Shown here piece by piece: positions 10,301-18,908 of a stretch of 64,000 nucleotides of DNA (its first letter is position 1; every line of letters starts with the position of its first letter). Origin of the DNA: Betaproteobacteria bacterium. GTDB taxonomy: Bacteria > Pseudomonadota > Gammaproteobacteria > Burkholderiales > Rhodocyclaceae. The notes beneath the pieces are model-generated. The model ran no database searches, had not been told where the DNA came from, and was given only the letters and a program-made list of their open reading frames with translations. Location: the NCBI GenBank assembly GCA_012026885.1, contig VEPL01000029.1:372001-436000 (forward strand), written 5' to 3'. Position numbers and translations under genes: made by a program.

Positions 10301-10763
10301 CGGGCTTACTTTCTTTTTGCGTGTCCAAAAAGAAAGTAGCCAAAGAAAAAGGACACCCTGGGTCGGTGCCCGCTACGCGGGTTCCCTGCGCTACTCGTCG
10401 TTGGCGGGGGCTGCGGAACTCACCGCTGCGCGGCTCAGACAGTCCTCGCCCTTTTTCCGCCAACGCCTGCGCTGCTCGGCGCCTCCCAAGGGGCCCGGAA
10501 CACCAATCGCATATTTGCCTGTTTTTCCCGGTCGACCGCAGGCAGTCAAATTGCGACGCCCTTGGAGTCCCCATGTGGAGCGCCGAGCAACGCAGCCGGG
10601 CCGGGGGTTGTCGGCTGGCGTTGTCCGAACCGCAACGCGGCGAGTTTAGCCAGCCGCCCGGCACGTCGAGTAGCGCAGGGGAGTCGGCGCAGCCGACCGC
10701 GTAGCCTGGGGTCGCCTTTTCTTTGGCTACTTTCTTTTGGCGATCCAAAAGAAAGTACGCCCG
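10301..10763. repeat. 463-bp palindromic intergenic element with hairpin ends, between hypE and hypD
   Basis: This element explains most of the 645-base gap between hypE and hypD. The outer ends are imperfect inverted repeats of about 100 bases or more: CGGGCTTACTTTC at 10301 against the complement of GAAAGTACGCCCG ending at 10763. Similarity continues inward with repeated CTGCGCTACTCG and GCTCGGCGC blocks. Each arm carries a hairpin: TACTTTCTTTTT paired over 10307-10338, and a 13-base stem over 10728-10757. Similar TACTTTCTTT-hairpin sequences recur between genes in many betaproteobacteria (from memory). No credible protein is encoded. It looks like a non-autonomous, MITE-like dispersed repeat. 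The remaining flanks hold nothing recognisable. Confidence 0.75.
10511..10540 (+). repeat. Short dispersed motif ending GTCGACCGCA, copy 2
   Basis: ATATTTGCCTGTTTTTCCCG followed by GTCGACCGCA. It lies in the central spacer of the palindromic element. Confidence 0.5.
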
Positions 10764-10845
10764 CGCGTCAGGCGCGGAAACAGGCGTACCAGAGTTCGCC
10801 CGCCGGACAGCGGCGTAAAACAGCGCTCGAGAAAAGCACACCTCT

Positions 10846-11973
10846 TCAGGCCACATCCCGATACCGCCCATAGGTGTAATGCGCCGCACAGGCGCCTTCC
10901 GACGACACCATGCAGGAGCCGACCGGATTCTCCGGCGTGCACACGGTGCCGAACAGCTTGCAGTCCTGCGGCCGCTTGACGCCGCGCAGGATGGCGCCGC
11001 ATTCGCAGGCCTTGTGATCGGGCACCGGCCGGTAGTCGAGCGGGAAGCGCCGCTCGGCGTCATAGGCCGCGAATTCGCCGCGGATGCGCAAGGCCGAGTA
11101 CGGCAGGATGCTGAGGCCGCGCCATTCGAACTGCTTTCTCAATTCGAAGACTTCGGCGACCAGCTGCTGCGCCTTGCGGTTGCCGTCGCGGTCGACGGCC
11201 CGCGAGAACTCGTTTTCAACCTCGGCCCGCCCCTCGTTGACTTGGCGCACCAGCATGCGGATCGCCTGCATCACGTCGAGCGGCTCGAAACCGGCGATCA
11301 CCACCGGCTTGCGGTATTCCTCGGCGAAGAATTCGTACGGGCGGCTGCCGATGATGGTCGACACGTGCGCCGGACCGATGAAGCCGTCGAGCAGCACGGT
11401 TCCCCACTGGCGGACTTCCGGCGACTCGAGGATGCTGGAGATGGCGGACGGGGTCAGCACGTGGCAGCAGAGCACGGAAAAGTTCGCCAGCCCGAGGGCG
11501 GCGGCCTGGCGGATGGCGACGGCGGTCGGCGGCGTCGTCGTCTCGAAGCCGATGGCGAGGAAGACGACCTGCTTCTCCGGGTGGCGCTGCGCCAGCGCAA
11601 CGGCATCGGCGCAGGAATAGACCATGCGGATGTCGCCGCCGCGAGCCTTGGCCTTGAGCAGCGAAAGGCCGTCCGAAGCCGGCACGCGCAGGCAGTCGCC
11701 ATAGGTACATAAGGTGACGCCATGTCCGAGCGCGAGGCGGATGGCCTGGTCGACGCGACCGATCGGCAGCACGCAGACCGGGCAGCCGGGACCGTGGATC
11801 ATGCGCACGTTTTCCGGCAGCAGATCAGCGACGCCGTAGCGCGAGATGGCATGCGTGTGGCCGCCACAGAATTCCATGAAGTGGTAGCGCCGGGCCGGGT
11901 CGGCCTCGGCCCGGATCACCGCAGCGATCTTCCGCGCGACATCGCCGTCGCGGAATTCGTCGATGTATTTCAT
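10846..11973 (-). CDS. hypD: HypD, hydrogenase iron-centre assembly scaffold
   Basis: 375 residues. HypD is an iron-sulfur protein that, with HypC, builds Fe(CN)2CO. Family motifs seen: FMEFCGGHTHAI, GPGCPVCVLP, and the C-terminal cysteine cluster in KACECGAILRGVKRPQDC and CTPENPVGSCMVSSEGAC. The start ATG at 11973 overlaps the hypC stop (ATGA), giving translational coupling. This is the last gene before the palindromic repeat. Confidence 0.94.
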   Translation of the reverse strand: MKYIDEFRDGDVARKIAAVIRAEADPARRYHFMEFCGGHTHAISRYGVADLLPENVRMIHGPGCPVCVLPIGRVDQAIRLALGHGVTLCTYGDCLRVPASDGLSLLKAKARGGDIRMVYSCADAVALAQRHPEKQVVFLAIGFETTTPPTAVAIRQAAALGLANFSVLCCHVLTPSAISSILESPEVRQWGTVLLDGFIGPAHVSTIIGSRPYEFFAEEYRKPVVIAGFEPLDVMQAIRMLVRQVNEGRAEVENEFSRAVDRDGNRKAQQLVAEVFELRKQFEWRGLSILPYSALRIRGEFAAYDAERRFPLDYRPVPDHKACECGAILRGVKRPQDCKLFGTVCTPENPVGSCMVSSEGACAAHYTYGRYRDVA

Positions 11974-12203
11974 GCCGGCGCCGGGCCGGCGTCGCCCAGT
12001 TCGGCGAAAAGGCGCAACGTACGTTCGGCTTCGTCCGGGTCGAGCCGGTTCAGCGCATAGCCGACATGGACGATGACGTAATCGCCGATCGCGATTCCTT
12101 CCACCAGCGCCAGCGAGATCTCCTTGCGCACGCCGGCCAGATCGACGACAGCCTGGTCGCCTTCGCGCAGCTCCACCACTCTCGCCGGGACAGCCAGACA
12201 CAT
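11970..12203 (-). CDS. hypC: HypC, hydrogenase maturation chaperone
   Basis: 77 residues starting MCLAVPARVVEL. Cys2, exposed after removal of the initiator Met, is the functional residue of HypC/HybG/HupF proteins. It forms a complex with HypD and carries the Fe(CN)2CO unit to the large-subunit precursor. It lies between hybE and hypD. A second family member, hupF, lies about 560 bases upstream in the same operon. Confidence 0.93.
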   Translation of the reverse strand: MCLAVPARVVELREGDQAVVDLAGVRKEISLALVEGIAIGDYVIVHVGYALNRLDPDEAERTLRLFAELGDAGPAPA

Positions 12204-12215
12204 CGCCCCGGCTCC

Positions 12216-12773
12216 TCAGGCGCGCCGGCCGGCGATGCGCCGGAAGAAGGCGCGCCGCGAAACCGGCCCGGCCGGTTCGGTGGCCGCGGGTTGTGGCGGC
12301 TCCCCGGTCGGCTCCGCGACCGGCGGCGCGAAGACCGCATCCATCGCCTCCGTCGCCGCACACAGCGCGGTAGTCATGTCCGGGACCGTGCTCACCGGCG
12401 CGATCAGCGGGCAATACTGGTAGGGGCCGATATCGGGATCGTCGTCGGCAATGAACTGCAGCGTGCCGCAAGGCAGGTCGACATAGCGGCGCTCGCCGGC
12501 CGGGATGTCGCCCCACAAGCGGCCGCCGCCGGCAACCAGCATCAGGTTGATGAACCACGGCGTGATCACCACGCCCACCCAGTCACCGTCGCAACGGCGG
12601 AACTCGGTCACGGCAACGTCCAGCGCCGCGTTGACGAAGGGCAGATCGCGCATGCGCTCGCTCCAGACCCGGCGGTAATGCGCCTCCAGGAACGCCCCCG
12701 GATCATCGCCGTGCGCCACGGCGATGCGTACCGGCGGCGGCTTCAGCGCCGGCTGGCGGATCCGTTCAGTCAT
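12216..12773 (-). CDS. hybE: HybE/HoxT-type hydrogenase assembly chaperone
   Basis: 185 residues. The core matches the HybE family: FVNAALDVAVTEFRR, WVGVVITPWFINLML, GERRYVDLPCGTLQF and YQYCPLIAPVSTVPDM. These proteins guide the small and large subunits before Tat export. The C-terminus adds a Pro-rich tail and a basic end (SRRAFFRRIAGRRA), while the rubredoxin-like domain of some HupJ proteins is absent. Start ATG 12773 is chosen over an upstream in-frame start because it overlaps the hupF stop (ATGACTGA). Confidence 0.88.
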   Translation of the reverse strand: MTERIRQPALKPPPVRIAVAHGDDPGAFLEAHYRRVWSERMRDLPFVNAALDVAVTEFRRCDGDWVGVVITPWFINLMLVAGGGRLWGDIPAGERRYVDLPCGTLQFIADDDPDIGPYQYCPLIAPVSTVPDMTTALCAATEAMDAVFAPPVAEPTGEPPQPAATEPAGPVSRRAFFRRIAGRRA

Positions 12774-13050
12774 GGCCACCGTCGGCCGCCAGGTCGCGGA
12801 AATGCTGCTGCGGGTCATATTCGCCGGTCAGCGATGCAGCCAGGGCGCCGAGCGCATCCTCGATCAGTTCGCGCTGTTCGTCGTCGACGACCTCACGGGC
12901 CAGGCCCAGCGACGTCAGCACCCAGGTACCGACCGGCTGCTCGCCGATCAGCATCATGTTCACGCGCTCGCGCTGGCCATCGCGCTCGACCCAGGCGAAC
13001 TCACCTTCACCCTCCCAGGCCACCACCCGTTTCGGAATGGAAAGACACAT
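12766..13050 (-). CDS. hupF: HupF/HoxL, second HypC-family chaperone
   Basis: 94 residues starting MCLSIPKRVVAWEGEGEF. The essential Cys2 forces the start at ATG 13050 rather than at an upstream in-frame codon. It is longer than HypC, with an acidic C-terminal helix (DDEQRELIEDALGAL), as in HupF/HoxL. In aerobic H2 oxidisers these specialised HypC paralogues protect or deliver the metal centre in the presence of oxygen. It sits between hupD and hybE. Confidence 0.9.
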   Translation of the reverse strand: MCLSIPKRVVAWEGEGEFAWVERDGQRERVNMMLIGEQPVGTWVLTSLGLAREVVDDEQRELIEDALGALAASLTGEYDPQQHFRDLAADGGHD

Positions 13051-13051
13051 G

Positions 13052-13531
13052 TCAGGCGATCTTGACCGGCGCTGCGCCAAGCTCATTCAATTCCGCGATC
13101 ACCATCGCCTCGAGATCGGGGAGTCGTGCCGCGACTGCCGGGCTGAGCTCCATGCCCAGCTCCATGGACACAGGCTGCATGCCGACGATGACGGTCTTTG
13201 CCGGGGCGCGCCCGACGAATTCGAGGCTGGCCAGGACGTCGGAAAGCCCGACCTGGTGAGGCGACAGCTTGGTCTTGAAGAATACCGGCACGTCTTCATC
13301 CTTGAGCAGCACCGGCGTTGCCGGCTCCTGCCGGCAGCGCACGCAATCAACGACGATCAGGGCATCGAGGTCCTCGAGCTGCTCCAGCATTTCCATGCCG
13401 CAGGTACCGCCGTCGAGCAGTTCAACGCCTTCCGGCATGCGCCAGCGCTCGCCGATGCGCTCGATGGTCCGTACGCCGACACCCTCATCCGTGAGGAGAA
13501 TATTACCGATACCGAGGACGACGATGCGCAT
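13052..13531 (-). CDS. hupD: HupD/HyaD-type hydrogenase maturation endopeptidase
   Basis: 159 residues. The nickel-binding family motifs are GIGNILLTDEGVGV (Glu16), the central LIVVDCVR (Asp) and SPHQVGLSDVL (His). It removes the C-terminal peptide of the HybC precursor after nickel insertion, cutting behind the DPCLACAVH motif. It is the first gene after a strong hairpin (13541-13574) that follows hybC. Confidence 0.93.
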   Translation of the reverse strand: MRIVVLGIGNILLTDEGVGVRTIERIGERWRMPEGVELLDGGTCGMEMLEQLEDLDALIVVDCVRCRQEPATPVLLKDEDVPVFFKTKLSPHQVGLSDVLASLEFVGRAPAKTVIVGMQPVSMELGMELSPAVAARLPDLEAMVIAELNELGAAPVKIA

Positions 13532-13540
13532 GGTCGTAAC

Positions 13541-13574
13541 AAAAAAAGGGGGGCGCGATGAGTGTCGCGCCCCC
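13541..13574 (-). terminator. Intrinsic terminator or attenuator between hybC and hupD
   Basis: On the minus strand a 10-bp perfect GC-rich stem (arms 13565-13574 and 13549-13558, 6-base loop) is followed by seven Ts (complement of 13541-13547). It begins 25 bases after the hybC stop. It should make the structural genes more abundant than hupD and the genes behind it. Confidence 0.85.
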
Positions 13575-13598
13575 TAAGGCGGAAAGGGTTGCGTTAGA

Positions 13599-15311
13599 TC
13601 AAACGGCCTTGACAGTCACAACCGGGTTGCTTTCCTGGTCGACCACATGCACCGCGCAGGCAAGGCAGGGGTCGAAGGAATGCACCGTGCGCAGCACTTC
13701 CAGCGGCTTCTCCGGGTCGGCGACCGGGTTGTCGATCAGGCACGCCTCGTAGGCGCCGGGCTGGTCCTTCTCGTTTCTCGGAGCGGCATTCCAGGTGGTC
13801 GGCACGACGCACTGGTAATTCTTGATCTTGCCGGAATCGATGACGACCCAATGCGAGAGTACGCCGCGCGGCGCCTCGTGGAAACCGACGCCCATCTGCT
13901 CGCCCTTCGGGAAGGTCGGCTTGTTGAAGGTCTTGAGGTCGCCCTTGCCCATGTTGGCGAGCAGCAGGTTCCACTGGTTGGCGAGTTCATCCATCTGTAC
14001 CGCGCAGCCGACCGCGCGCGCCGCATGGCGACCGATGGTCGAATGCATGGCGTCGAGCCCGACCTTGGTGCCGGCGATGGTCGACACGAGGTCGAGCGCC
14101 GACGTGGCATATTTCTTGGTCGGCTCGTGGCCGGCAGCCAGCATGCAAAGCACGCGCGACAGCGGCCCGACCTGCATCGGCTTGCCGTAGAAGGTCGGCG
14201 ACTTGAGCCACGAATACTTGCCGTCGTCCTGGAAGTCGGTGTAGTTCGGCTTGGTCTCGCCCTTGTAGGGATGCAGCGACTGGTTGTTGCCGCCCGCGTA
14301 GTCGTACCAGGAGTGCTTGATCGCCTCCGAAACGCCGTCGGTGAAGTACTTGTCGCCGAAGGTCGTGATCGGCTTGAAGCTCTCGAGCTTGCCGCCCTCG
14401 ATGTAACCGCCGGGCAGTGCGAACTGCGTGCCCTTGCCATCCAGCGGCACATCGGGAACGCACAGGTACTCGGTAATGCCGCGCCCCACCTTGGTCCAGT
14501 CCGCGTAGAAGGCGCCGATCGCGGCCACGTCTACCAGGTAGGCGTTCTTGACGAAATCGTCGAGCTTGTCGATCCACTCCTTGACCGCGAGCAGGCGCTC
14601 GAGCGTCAGCACCGACTGCGAATCGAGCGACAGCGGATTGGCGACGCCGCCGACCGCGACGTTCTGGATGTGCGGCGACTTCGAGCCGAGGATGGCGACG
14701 ATCTTGTTGGCGTAGCGCTGGACTTCGAGCGCCTGCAGGTAGTGCACGACCGCCAGCAGGTTGACCTCGGGGCTCAGCTTCATCGCCGGGTGGCCCCAGT
14801 AGCCGTTGGTGAAGATGCCGAGCTGGCCCGTGCCGACGAAGCCCTTGAGACGCTCCTGCACCTTGCGGAATTCCTGCTTGCTGTTGCCGTTCCAGCTCGA
14901 CAGGCTCTGCGCGAGGCTGGCGGCCTTGTCCGGATCGGCCTTCAGCGCCGAGACGACGTCGACCCAGTCGAGCGCCGACAGGTGGTAAAAGTGCACGATG
15001 TGGTCATGCACGGCGTGGGCCAGCATGATCATGTTGCGGATGTACTGCGCATTGACCGGGATTTCCAGCTGCAGCGCATTCTCGACCGCGCGCACCGAGG
15101 CGAAGGCATGCACCGTCGTGCACACGCCGCAGATGCGCTGGGTGATCGCCCACGCGTCGCGCGGGTCGCGCCCGATCAGGATGTTCTCGACGCCCCGCCA
15201 CATCTGGCCCGAAGCCCAGGCTTTCTTCACCTTGCCGCCATCGACCTCGACGTCGACACGCAGGTGACCCTCGATGCGGGTGACCGGGTCGATGGTTACT
15301 CGTTTGGCCAT
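13599..15311 (-). CDS. hybC: Uptake [NiFe]-hydrogenase large subunit (Hyb type)
   Basis: 570 residues. It carries the active site: RICGVCTTVHA near the N-terminus and DPCLACAVH near the C-terminus. A 15-residue tail after the final His (starting VVDQESNP) is the peptide HupD removes. The start is MAKRVTIDPVTRIEGHLRV, with the upstream in-frame extension rejected. There is no signal peptide; it is exported with HybO through Tat. With HybOAB it oxidises H2 in the periplasm and passes electrons to quinone. Confidence 0.95.
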   Translation of the reverse strand: MAKRVTIDPVTRIEGHLRVDVEVDGGKVKKAWASGQMWRGVENILIGRDPRDAWAITQRICGVCTTVHAFASVRAVENALQLEIPVNAQYIRNMIMLAHAVHDHIVHFYHLSALDWVDVVSALKADPDKAASLAQSLSSWNGNSKQEFRKVQERLKGFVGTGQLGIFTNGYWGHPAMKLSPEVNLLAVVHYLQALEVQRYANKIVAILGSKSPHIQNVAVGGVANPLSLDSQSVLTLERLLAVKEWIDKLDDFVKNAYLVDVAAIGAFYADWTKVGRGITEYLCVPDVPLDGKGTQFALPGGYIEGGKLESFKPITTFGDKYFTDGVSEAIKHSWYDYAGGNNQSLHPYKGETKPNYTDFQDDGKYSWLKSPTFYGKPMQVGPLSRVLCMLAAGHEPTKKYATSALDLVSTIAGTKVGLDAMHSTIGRHAARAVGCAVQMDELANQWNLLLANMGKGDLKTFNKPTFPKGEQMGVGFHEAPRGVLSHWVVIDSGKIKNYQCVVPTTWNAAPRNEKDQPGAYEACLIDNPVADPEKPLEVLRTVHSFDPCLACAVHVVDQESNPVVTVKAV

Positions 15312-15333
15312 GTTGTTCTCCTCGTCCTCGAAT

Positions 15334-16500
15334 TCAGTGGGCCGCCGGTGCCGCATCGCGCGGGAGCACCGGGTAGCGGCGGGTGATGATGATGTAGCCG
15401 AGCACCTCGATGGCGAACATGCCGATGGTGACCATCATCTCGGCGATACTCGGGAAATAGTTCCAGCCATGGTCGACGCCGAGGCCGGTGTCGTAGCCGA
15501 TCAGGAAGCCATTGATGCGTAGCAGGACGCCCGCGACCATGATGGCGACGCCGGCCAGGAACAGCTTCGCCGGGTTGCGGCGGGCAGCAGTCGAGCCGAC
15601 CAGCAGGAACGGCAGTACGAAGCAGGCCATCTCGAGCCAGAAGCAGAAGGCCTCGAGGCTGGGCACGAAGGCATGGCCGAGGGCGCCGCGCATGACGAGG
15701 TCGCCGACGCGGACCACGAGGTAGAGGGCGAGCGTGCCGAGCATCACCTTGGCCATCGGCTCGAGCAGCGGCACTTCGATCTCGCGCCGGTAGGCCGAGG
15801 CCGCCACGCATGACTCGAAGAGGACGACGCCGTAGCCGATGGTGATCGCCGACAAAAGGTAGAGCAGCGGCACGACCGGCGTCTGCCAGAGCGGGCTGAT
15901 CTGCGGCCCCATGACGACGATGAGTGTGCCGAGCGAGGACTGGTGCATCATCGGCAAAAGGGTGCCGAGCGCGATGAAGATGAAGAGCACCTTCTCGAGC
16001 TTCTGCTTCTGCACCTTGAAGCCCCACTTCTCGAGGAAGACCGGCGAGAACTCGATCCACATCACGACGATGTAGGCCGAAATGCAGACCGCGACCTCGA
16101 ACATCACCGAGTTGGGGTTGGCATGTGCCGGCGAGAAGATGTGCCAGAAGTTCCACCAGCGGCCGAGGTCGAAGAGCACCCCGACGCCGGCCAGCGTGTA
16201 GCCGAACAGGCTGGCGAGCAGCGCCGGTCGCACCAGAGGGTGGTAGCGCCCCTTGTTGAAGATGTACACCAGCATCGCCACCGAGAAGCCGCCGCAGGCG
16301 AAGGCCGAGCCGATGATGACATCGACGACGACCCAGATGCCCCAGGGGTAGCCGTCGTTCAGGTTGGTGACTGCACCGAGGCCGAAGAGGAAGCGCACCA
16401 GGAGTATGGCGACCATCGCCATGACCAGGACGGCGCAGACGAAGGTGGCGGTATTGAACAGCTTGCCGCCGACCGGCACGGCGGGATGATGGGCGCTCAT
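15334..16500 (-). CDS. hybB: HybB, NrfD-family membrane subunit of the hydrogenase
   Basis: 388 residues with about ten hydrophobic segments and no heme-ligand pattern of HupC-type cytochrome b. Typical HybB sequence is seen in LNDGYPWGIWVVVDVIIG, FDLGRWWNFWHIF and SSLGTLIVVMGPQISPLW. It passes electrons from HybA to the quinone pool. Its ATG overlaps the hybA stop. The presence of HybA and HybB instead of HupC marks the enzyme as Hyb-like (group 1c type). Confidence 0.93.
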   Translation of the reverse strand: MSAHHPAVPVGGKLFNTATFVCAVLVMAMVAILLVRFLFGLGAVTNLNDGYPWGIWVVVDVIIGSAFACGGFSVAMLVYIFNKGRYHPLVRPALLASLFGYTLAGVGVLFDLGRWWNFWHIFSPAHANPNSVMFEVAVCISAYIVVMWIEFSPVFLEKWGFKVQKQKLEKVLFIFIALGTLLPMMHQSSLGTLIVVMGPQISPLWQTPVVPLLYLLSAITIGYGVVLFESCVAASAYRREIEVPLLEPMAKVMLGTLALYLVVRVGDLVMRGALGHAFVPSLEAFCFWLEMACFVLPFLLVGSTAARRNPAKLFLAGVAIMVAGVLLRINGFLIGYDTGLGVDHGWNYFPSIAEMMVTIGMFAIEVLGYIIITRRYPVLPRDAAPAAH

Positions 16501-17522
16501 TTCTGCTCCTCCTGTCCCTCGCCTTCGGCCTTGGCGACGTTGCGCCGGGCGACCCAGGTGAGCCCCGCAAGAACGGCGACCGGCATGACCAGCCCGCCGT
16601 AGAGGGTGTGCTGTATGGTCTCCGAGGTCGCTGCCGACGCCTTGGGCGGCAAATCGGGCATGCCGACCTTCTGGAAGTTGACCGCCGACAGCTTGAAGAC
16701 CTGGGTACCGCCGTATTCCTTCTCGCCATAGACGTGCTGCAGGTAATTGCCTGCCACCGCCTCATAGCTCTGGTCGAGCAGCCCCTTCCAGCGGGCGGCC
16801 TGCTCGGGCGTTTCGCCCTTGGCCGGAATGCGTCCGCGCGGGATCATGGTCTTCTCGCCCGGCTTCAGTGCCAGCCGCCGCTTGGCCTCGGCGAGGAGGT
16901 CCTCGCTGCGGCCGAACAGCGTCGCGCCGGTCGGGCAGACCTCGGCGCAGGCGGAATAGTGGCCGTCCTTGTGGCGGTGCCGGCACAGTTCGCACTTGCC
17001 GATCTTGCCGGTCGGCGAGTCGTACTGGTACTTGGGAATGCCGAACGGGCAGGCGGCGACGCAGTAGCGGCAGCCGATGCAGGCATCCGGGTCGTAGCTG
17101 ACGATGCCGGTCTTCGCATCCTTCTGCATCGCCGACACCGGGCAGGCCGACACGCAGGACGGATCGGCGCAGTGCATGCACGAGGTCTTCATGAACGAGA
17201 ACCCGTTCTGCTCGGAATCCTTCGTCTGCATCGTCCCGTGCCGGTACATCTTGATGATGTTGAAGGTGCGACCCGACGTGTCGAGCGGCGTGTCCCAGAG
17301 CTTGTCGAGGGCACTGAACTCGGCCGGGTTTTCGTTAACCTGCTTGCAGGCCGCGACGCAGGCCTGGCAACCGACGCACAGCGTACCGTCGTAGAGCAGG
17401 CCAAGCGCCTCGGGAGGCCGCTCGAGCGAGTCGCGGGCCGCTGCCGTCTCGGGCAGGACGGCAGTCGCCGCCGCTGCGCCTCCGGCCAGGCAGCCCCTGA
17501 GAAAGTCCCGTCTGCTTGCCAT
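16497..17522 (-). CDS. hybA: HybA, periplasmic four-cluster ferredoxin subunit
   Basis: 341 residues. A Tat signal (ASRRDFLRGCLAGGAAAA) is followed by four [4Fe-4S] motifs: CVGCQACVAACK, CMHCADPSCVSACP, CIGCRYCVAACP and the CELCRHR...CAEVCP set. A C-terminal membrane segment (VMPVAVLAGLTWVA) anchors it. It links HybO to HybB. The start ATG at 17522 is supported by the Tat signal and lies 1 base after the hybO stop; the longer upstream frame is rejected. Confidence 0.94.
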   Translation of the reverse strand: MASRRDFLRGCLAGGAAAATAVLPETAAARDSLERPPEALGLLYDGTLCVGCQACVAACKQVNENPAEFSALDKLWDTPLDTSGRTFNIIKMYRHGTMQTKDSEQNGFSFMKTSCMHCADPSCVSACPVSAMQKDAKTGIVSYDPDACIGCRYCVAACPFGIPKYQYDSPTGKIGKCELCRHRHKDGHYSACAEVCPTGATLFGRSEDLLAEAKRRLALKPGEKTMIPRGRIPAKGETPEQAARWKGLLDQSYEAVAGNYLQHVYGEKEYGGTQVFKLSAVNFQKVGMPDLPPKASAATSETIQHTLYGGLVMPVAVLAGLTWVARRNVAKAEGEGQEEQK

Positions 17523-17523
17523 G

Positions 17524-18702
17524 TCAGGCCTCCGCGCTGTCTTTCTGCGGGTTCTGCTTCGCCCGTTCCATTTCTTCAGCCTTGTGCGACAGGCCGAGGT
17601 TGCGCGCCACCATGGCGCCCGCACCGGCTGCCGCACCCGCCACCGCGGCGAGCACTGCCGCCGACCCCAGTGTCGCACCGACGCCCTTTTCCTCGACGAT
17701 GCGCGGCAGGAAGGCGCTCGGCTCGATGTTCTTCATCTTGGCCATGGCATGGATCGGCTTGGTGAAGCCGATGCCCTGCTCGGTACAGCCGATGCAGGGA
17801 TGTCCGCAGGCGACCGGCCAGGTTCCGGCACCGACATCGCCGAACTGGATGGTCGGGCAGTTGGCGTAGGTTTCCGGACCCTTGCAGCCCAGCTTGTAGA
17901 GGCAATAGCCCTTGCGGTGCCCCTCGTCGCCGAAATCCATCGCGAAGCGGCCGGCATCGAAGTGCGGGCGGCGCTCGCAGTTCTCATGGATGAGGCGCGA
18001 GTAGGCGAATTTCGGCCGCCCCAGGTTGTCGACCGCGGGCAAGGTGCCGAAGGTCAGGTACTGGGCGACGACGGAGAGGAAGTTGTAGGGGTTGGGCGGG
18101 CAGCCGGGAATCGTGATCACCGGCTTGCCGAGCACCTGGGCGACGCCGGAGGCGCCGGTCGGGTTCGGGTCGGTGGAAGGCATGCCACCCCACGACGCGC
18201 AGGAACCGATGGCGATCACCGCCGCCGCATCGGCCGCGCACTCCTTGGTCAGCTCGATCGCGGTCTTGCCGCCGACCTTGCAGTAGATGCCGTTGTCGCG
18301 GGTCGGAATGGCGCCCTCGATGACCAGGATGTATTTGCCCTTGTTCGCCTTCATCGCCTCGTGGCGGGCAGCTTCGACCTGATGGCCGGCCGCGGCGAAG
18401 AGCGTCTCGTGGTAGTCGAGCGAGATGATGTCGAGGATCAGCTTCTCGAGCGTCGGATGCTCGGCGCGCAGCATCGACTCGGTACAGCCGGTGCATTCCT
18501 GGAAGTGCAGCCAGATGACGCTCGGCCGCTTCTTGGTCGCGATCGCTTCCGCCACGGCCGCATCGGCGCCCTGCGGCAGACCCAGCGTCGCCGCCAGGGC
18601 AGCGCAGAACTGGAGGAATTCGCGGCGCGTCATTTCGAGCCGCGTCGCCGCGGCGTCGATGCGCGGATCTTCTTCCAGCGATATCAGGTGTTGCTTGGCC
18701 AT
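17524..18702 (-). CDS. hybO: Uptake [NiFe]-hydrogenase small subunit (Hyb type)
   Basis: 392 residues. The Tat signal reads TRREFLQFCAALAATLG. The proximal cluster motifs are ECTGCTES and GSCASWGGMPS. Both positions that are Cys in oxygen-tolerant [4Fe-3S] enzymes are Gly here (CTGC, WGG), so the proximal cluster should be a standard [4Fe-4S]. Later motifs are IPGCPPNPYN, HENCERRPHFDAGRF, CLYKLGCKGPE and CGHPCIGCTEQ. A C-terminal membrane anchor follows. The start at 18702 is chosen because AAGGGGGA lies 5 bases before it; the upstream ATG at 18720 has no ribosome site. Confidence 0.95.
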   Translation of the reverse strand: MAKQHLISLEEDPRIDAAATRLEMTRREFLQFCAALAATLGLPQGADAAVAEAIATKKRPSVIWLHFQECTGCTESMLRAEHPTLEKLILDIISLDYHETLFAAAGHQVEAARHEAMKANKGKYILVIEGAIPTRDNGIYCKVGGKTAIELTKECAADAAAVIAIGSCASWGGMPSTDPNPTGASGVAQVLGKPVITIPGCPPNPYNFLSVVAQYLTFGTLPAVDNLGRPKFAYSRLIHENCERRPHFDAGRFAMDFGDEGHRKGYCLYKLGCKGPETYANCPTIQFGDVGAGTWPVACGHPCIGCTEQGIGFTKPIHAMAKMKNIEPSAFLPRIVEEKGVGATLGSAAVLAAVAGAAAGAGAMVARNLGLSHKAEEMERAKQNPQKDSAEA

Positions 18703-18792
18703 CGATTCCCCCTTGTTCATGGTTCCGGCGCTGGCAGCGCTGCCGGAGGTTCTCTGTCGGGAAGAATCGTTTCGTTATTGTGCGAGCCTTAT

Positions 18793-18808
18793 GGCAAGAC
18801 CTATGCCA
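18793..18808 (-). promoter_or_regulatory. Sigma-54 promoter of the hyb operon
   Basis: Minus-strand TGGCATAGGTCTTGCC fits TGGCACG-N4-TTGCW with the critical GG and GC ten bases apart. Transcription should start near 18780, about 80 bases before hybO. Its cognate activator is likely HoxA, encoded in the same locus. Confidence 0.8.
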
Positions 18809-18827
18809 AAAGTACGCCCTCTATTCG

Positions 18828-18840
18828 AATCAATGGGTTA
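18828..18840 (+). promoter_or_regulatory. IHF binding site upstream of the hyb promoter
   Basis: AATCAATGGGTTA is an exact match to WATCAA-N4-TTR. It lies about 20 bases upstream of the -24 element, where IHF bends DNA to bring a sigma-54 activator to the polymerase. No HoxA site could be defined between it and hypF. Confidence 0.65.
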
Positions 18841-18908
18841 GCTATCGCCACCGGACCGAGCGCAACCTCTTTTCCGGAGATGTGCTTCCACTTTCCACCC
18901 AAAACCGG

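Noticed and set aside
10197..11063. Several open frames in and around the palindromic element (up to 288 codons)
   Set aside because: They run through inverted repeats and known genes, have no ribosome sites, and match the kind of spurious frames such repeats create.
13647..15386. A 579-codon open frame opposite hybC
   Set aside because: Same cause. hybC on the minus strand has both active-site motifs.
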